From NCBI RefSeq assembly GCF_002017865.1, contig NZ_MTJN01000002.1:868001-932000 (forward strand): a DNA stretch of 64,000 nucleotides, written 5' to 3'. Both the position numbers and the translations under genes were made by a program. Below the pieces are notes generated by a model. The model worked only from the letters and a program-made list of their open reading frames with translations. It was not told the origin of the DNA and did not search any database. Shown here piece after piece: positions 61,086-64,000 of this stretch. Source of the DNA: Rhodoferax fermentans (GTDB lineage: Bacteria > Pseudomonadota > Gammaproteobacteria > Burkholderiales > Burkholderiaceae_C). Each line of letters starts with the position of its first letter. Position 1 is the first letter of the stretch.

Positions 61086-63235
61086 GCTGGCACCTCCTGG
61101 GTCTCAGCGAATTTGGCGTCTGCCGTGCTTTGCAAGGCAGGCGCCCGACGCACGATGCCATCAAGTTGGTAAATATTGGCGACACAGGGGGTCAGCATCC
61201 CAGAGCCGGACACCGCTGACTGCGCATTCGCATTGCTGAGACGCGCAGCTGGCACAAACGCAGGAACCGCACCATCAGCATCGGCCAGGATCTGTTTAAG
61301 GACATCCTGAGACGACTCAGCGTCAAAACCCGGCAACTCCAGGATATTGGCCAAGGCCCGAAACACTTTCCAGGCAGGACGCGTTTCACCCAGGGGTTTG
61401 ACCACCGCATGAAAGCTCTGTGGCCGTCCCTCTGCGTTCACAAAGGTTCCGGATGTTTCTGTAAATGGCGCAATTGGCAATAGCACATCACTGCAGTCCA
61501 GATTGGTCTTGAACGGACTCAAAGTCACGACCATCTGACATTGGGCCAGAGCCGCCACTGCGGACTTCCCACCGGCACTGTCAAACTGCGGCTCGGTATT
61601 GAGCAACATGACGGCCTTCAGGCCTCCTGCCAGCATTTGACCGGCATGAAGCCCACCGGTCCTCGGCATAGCTCCCACAAACTGCGCACCAACCGTATTG
61701 GCTGCTTCGGTCAGGTACCCCACCGTCGCACCAGTGTTCTCTCCAATCCAGTTGGCCAAGGCCAACAACTCGCTGGCCTGAGGGTGATGTGCCGCCGCAT
61801 TGCCCAACAAAACGGCTCGACGCTCACCTCCGAGCAAGGAGAGCGCCACGGCGCGTGCCGCATCGGTCGCCTGACCACTCTGCGGAGCCTGGATCTGCTT
61901 TTCAAGCGCCACAGCAGCCGCGATATCGGCCAGCACCTGCACCCAGCCAGCGCTTGGAGCCGTGCATGTCGTGGCGACCGGCATACCCCAATCGACAGGG
62001 CTCGCTGTCACCACATGAACGGCACAACCCAGCTTGACGGCTTGGCGCACACGCTGGGCGAACAAGGGATGGTCCTTGCGCAGATTGGAGCCAACCACCA
62101 GAACACTCTGCAAGGTCGACAGATTGGCAATCGGCATCCCCAAAAACCGAACACCAGGCTGCCCGGTTTCGAACTGGGCATGACGGAGCCGGTAGTCAAT
62201 GTTGTCGCTGCCCAAACCTCGCACCAAAGCGCCAGCGAGGTACAGCTCCTCAAGTGTGCTATGCGGGCTGACCAATGCACCGATGGCACCGGCGCCATGG
62301 TCCGTCTTGATGCTCTTTAAACCGTGGGCCACATATTCCAGCGCGGTCTTCCAGTCAACCTCATGCCATTGACCGCCTTGTTTGATCATGGGGCTTGTCA
62401 GCCGATCTGAACTGTTCAGTGCTTCGTAAGAAAAACGGTCACGGTCGGCAATCCAACATTCGTTGATCGCTTCATTTTCCAGAGGTACCACCCGCATGAC
62501 CTTGTTGTTCTTGACCTGCACGATCAGATTGGTGCCAGTGGAGTCATGGGGGCTGATGGACTTGCGACGTGACAACTCCCAGGTCCGCGCGCTGTAACGG
62601 AACGGTTTGCTGGTCAGAGCACCCACAGGGCAGATGTCGATCATGTTGCCCGACAACTCGGAATCAATCGTCTTGCCACCAAAAGTTTCAATTTCGGCGT
62701 GTTCACCACGGTGCGACATGCCCAACTCCATGGCGCCGGCAATCTCCTGCCCAAAGCGCACACAACGGGTGCAATGGATGCAGCGCGCCATTTCCTGCAT
62801 GGAGATCAAAGGGCCCACGTCCTTGACCGGGACGACCCGCTTTTCTTCTTCGTAACGCGAGGCGGTGCCGCCATAACCCACCGCCAAGTCTTGCAACTGG
62901 CATTCACCGCCTTGGTCACAAATGGGGCAATCCAGAGGATGGTTGATCAGCAAAAACTCCATCACCGACTGCTGGGCCTTGATCGCCTTGTCGGATTTGG
63001 TACGCACCACCATGCCTTGTGTCACCGAGGTGGCACAAGCCGGCATGGGTTTGGGCATTTTTTCGATGTCGACCAGACACATGCGGCAACTCGCCGCGAT
63101 GCTGAGCTTTTTGTGGTAACAGAAATGCGGGATGTAGGTCCCCACCTTGTCAGCGGCGTGCATCACCGTGCTGCCCTGCTCAATCGCTACTTTTTGACCG
63201 TCGAGTTCAATTTCAATCATCTGGTGCTCACTCAA
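61082..63235 (-). CDS. nuoG: NADH-quinone oxidoreductase subunit G
   Basis: NuoG holds iron-sulfur clusters N1b, N4 and N5 in the peripheral arm. The N-terminal 2Fe-2S ferredoxin domain ([18 protein letters not shown]) is followed by [20 protein letters not shown] and [14 protein letters not shown]. The remainder is a molybdopterin-oxidoreductase-like domain. At 717 residues it has the shorter form common outside enterobacteria. It overlaps nuoF and nuoH by four bases each. Confidence 0.95.
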   Translation of the reverse strand: MSEHQMIEIELDGQKVAIEQGSTVMHAADKVGTYIPHFCYHKKLSIAASCRMCLVDIEKMPKPMPACATSVTQGMVVRTKSDKAIKAQQSVMEFLLINHPLDCPICDQGGECQLQDLAVGYGGTASRYEEEKRVVPVKDVGPLISMQEMARCIHCTRCVRFGQEIAGAMELGMSHRGEHAEIETFGGKTIDSELSGNMIDICPVGALTSKPFRYSARTWELSRRKSISPHDSTGTNLIVQVKNNKVMRVVPLENEAINECWIADRDRFSYEALNSSDRLTSPMIKQGGQWHEVDWKTALEYVAHGLKSIKTDHGAGAIGALVSPHSTLEELYLAGALVRGLGSDNIDYRLRHAQFETGQPGVRFLGMPIANLSTLQSVLVVGSNLRKDHPLFAQRVRQAVKLGCAVHVVTASPVDWGMPVATTCTAPSAGWVQVLADIAAAVALEKQIQAPQSGQATDAARAVALSLLGGERRAVLLGNAAAHHPQASELLALANWIGENTGATVGYLTEAANTVGAQFVGAMPRTGGLHAGQMLAGGLKAVMLLNTEPQFDSAGGKSAVAALAQCQMVVTLSPFKTNLDCSDVLLPIAPFTETSGTFVNAEGRPQSFHAVVKPLGETRPAWKVFRALANILELPGFDAESSQDVLKQILADADGAVPAFVPAARLSNANAQSAVSGSGMLTPCVANIYQLDGIVRRAPALQSTADAKFAETQEVPA

Positions 63236-64000
63236 ACGTATGCGGGAACCATGCAGGTTTTGTGTGCAATGTGGTATTCAAATTCAGGCATGTAATGCTT
63301 GAGCATGGCCCGCACCGGCATGGCTGCAGCGTCGCCCAGTGCACAAATCGTGCGCCCTTGAATGTCTTCCGCCACAGAGTTCAACAGAGCCAGATCCGCT
63401 TCGCGACCTAAGCCATTTTCAATGCGGTCCACCACGCGTGACATCCAGCCCGTGCCTTCCCGGCAAGGTGTGCACTGTCCACAGGACTCGTGCATGTAGA
63501 AGTAACTGAGTCGCTGCAAACTCTTGACCATGCAGCGCGAGTCGTCCATGACGATGACCGCACCCGAGCCCAGCATCGACCCCGCCTTGGCGATGGCGTC
63601 GTAGTCCATGGTGCAGTCCATCATGATGTGGGCTGGCAACACAGGTGACGACGACCCGCCAGGAATCACCGCCTTGAGCTTGCGACCGGAACGCACACCA
63701 CCAGCAAGTTCGAGCAAAGCGGCAAACGACGTGCCCATGGGCACTTCATAGTTGCCTGGCAACTCCACGTCACCACTCACCGAAAATATCTTGGTACCAC
63801 CATTGTTGGGCTTGCCCGATTCCAAATAGGCCTTGCCACCATTGCGAATGATCCAAGGCACAGCACCAAAAGTTTCGGTGTTATTGATGGTCGTTGGCTT
63901 GCCGTACAAACCGAAACTGGCAGGGAACGGCGGCTTGAAGCGCGGCTGGCCTTTTTTGCCCTCCAGCGACTCCAGCAAACCGGTCTCTTCACCACAGATG
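63232..64000 (-). CDS. nuoF: NADH-quinone oxidoreductase subunit F (5' part outside window)
   Basis: NuoF binds NADH, FMN and cluster N3. Only the C-terminal 255 or so residues are present. The visible part begins in the NADH-binding ICGEETGLLESLEG segment at the window edge and includes the cluster motif ESCGQCTPCREGTGW. The reading frame continues past 64000. Its stop overlaps the nuoG start. Confidence 0.95.
   Translation of the reverse strand, partial: ICGEETGLLESLEGKKGQPRFKPPFPASFGLYGKPTTINNTETFGAVPWIIRNGGKAYLESGKPNNGGTKIFSVSGDVELPGNYEVPMGTSFAALLELAGGVRSGRKLKAVIPGGSSSPVLPAHIMMDCTMDYDAIAKAGSMLGSGAVIVMDDSRCMVKSLQRLSYFYMHESCGQCTPCREGTGWMSRVVDRIENGLGREADLALLNSVAEDIQGRTICALGDAAAMPVRAMLKHYMPEFEYHIAHKTCMVPAYV

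Overview
The window carries a nearly complete purple-bacterial photosynthesis gene cluster (PGC) of about 44 kb (roughly positions 930-45130), flanked by housekeeping genes: a suhB-type inositol monophosphatase on the left; an ABC exporter, two small unknown genes, a giant NAD-glutamate dehydrogenase, a Nudix hydrolase and a nuo (complex I) operon on the right. The gene order (crtE-crtF-bchCXYZ-puf with a pufC tetraheme cytochrome, bchFNBHLM-lhaA-puh-acsF-puhE, bchIDO), the Burkholderiales-like nuo and gdh proteins and the long Ala/Pro-rich tails on the antenna alpha subunits suggest a photosynthetic betaproteobacterium of the Comamonadaceae/Rubrivivax group, probably Rhodoferax-like. That placement is inference; no rRNA gene is present.

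Layout: (1) 1-4718, suhB end, then bchI-bchD-bchO on +. (2) 4699-10834, on -: aerR, ppsR, then bchG, a PucC-family transporter, bchP and tspO. (3) 11074-27659, one very tightly packed + strand operon: bchF-bchN-bchB-bchH-bchL-bchM-lhaA-puhA-puhB-puhC-acsF-puhE-crtI-crtB, nearly all joined by ATGA/GTGA overlaps. (4) 27662-29619, on -: pucB-pucA-(terminator-like hairpin)-pucC-30-aa membrane microprotein. (5) 29794-32961, on -: crtA-crtD-crtC. (6) 33058-43966, on -: crtE-crtF-[promoter]-bchC-bchX-bchY-bchZ-pufB-orf74-pufA-pufL-pufM-pufC. (7) 44292-45128, on +: a second B12-domain (PpaA/AerR-type) regulator diverging from crtE. (8) 45302-64000, non-photosynthetic genes ending inside nuoF.

Together the genes make bacteriochlorophyll a from protoporphyrin IX (Mg chelatase BchHID, BchM, oxygen-dependent cyclase AcsF, dark-operative reductase BchLNB, BchF, chlorin reductase BchXYZ, BchC, BchG, BchP), carotenoids of the spheroidene/spheroidenone type (CrtEBICDFA), the reaction centre (PufLMC, PuhA), LH1 (PufBA), LH2 (PucBA) and assembly factors (LhaA, PucC, a third paralogue, PuhB, PuhC, PuhE). 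No anaerobic cyclase bchE is present in the window, so the visible pathway needs oxygen at AcsF (and at CrtA). Perfect or one-mismatch TGT-N12-ACA sites lie before bchI, bchG, aerR/bchF, bchC and crtE, which fits control by the PpsR encoded here, with two B12-binding antirepressor-like partners.

Most worth a second look: an unrecognised 74-residue single-pass membrane protein encoded between pufB and pufA (normally adjacent); a 30-residue membrane microprotein closing the puc operon; a hairpin plus T-run directly before pucC; the crtD/crtC overlap; and a two-gene cassette near 47.2-47.9 kb whose unrelated proteins share a C-terminal GRLLN motif.
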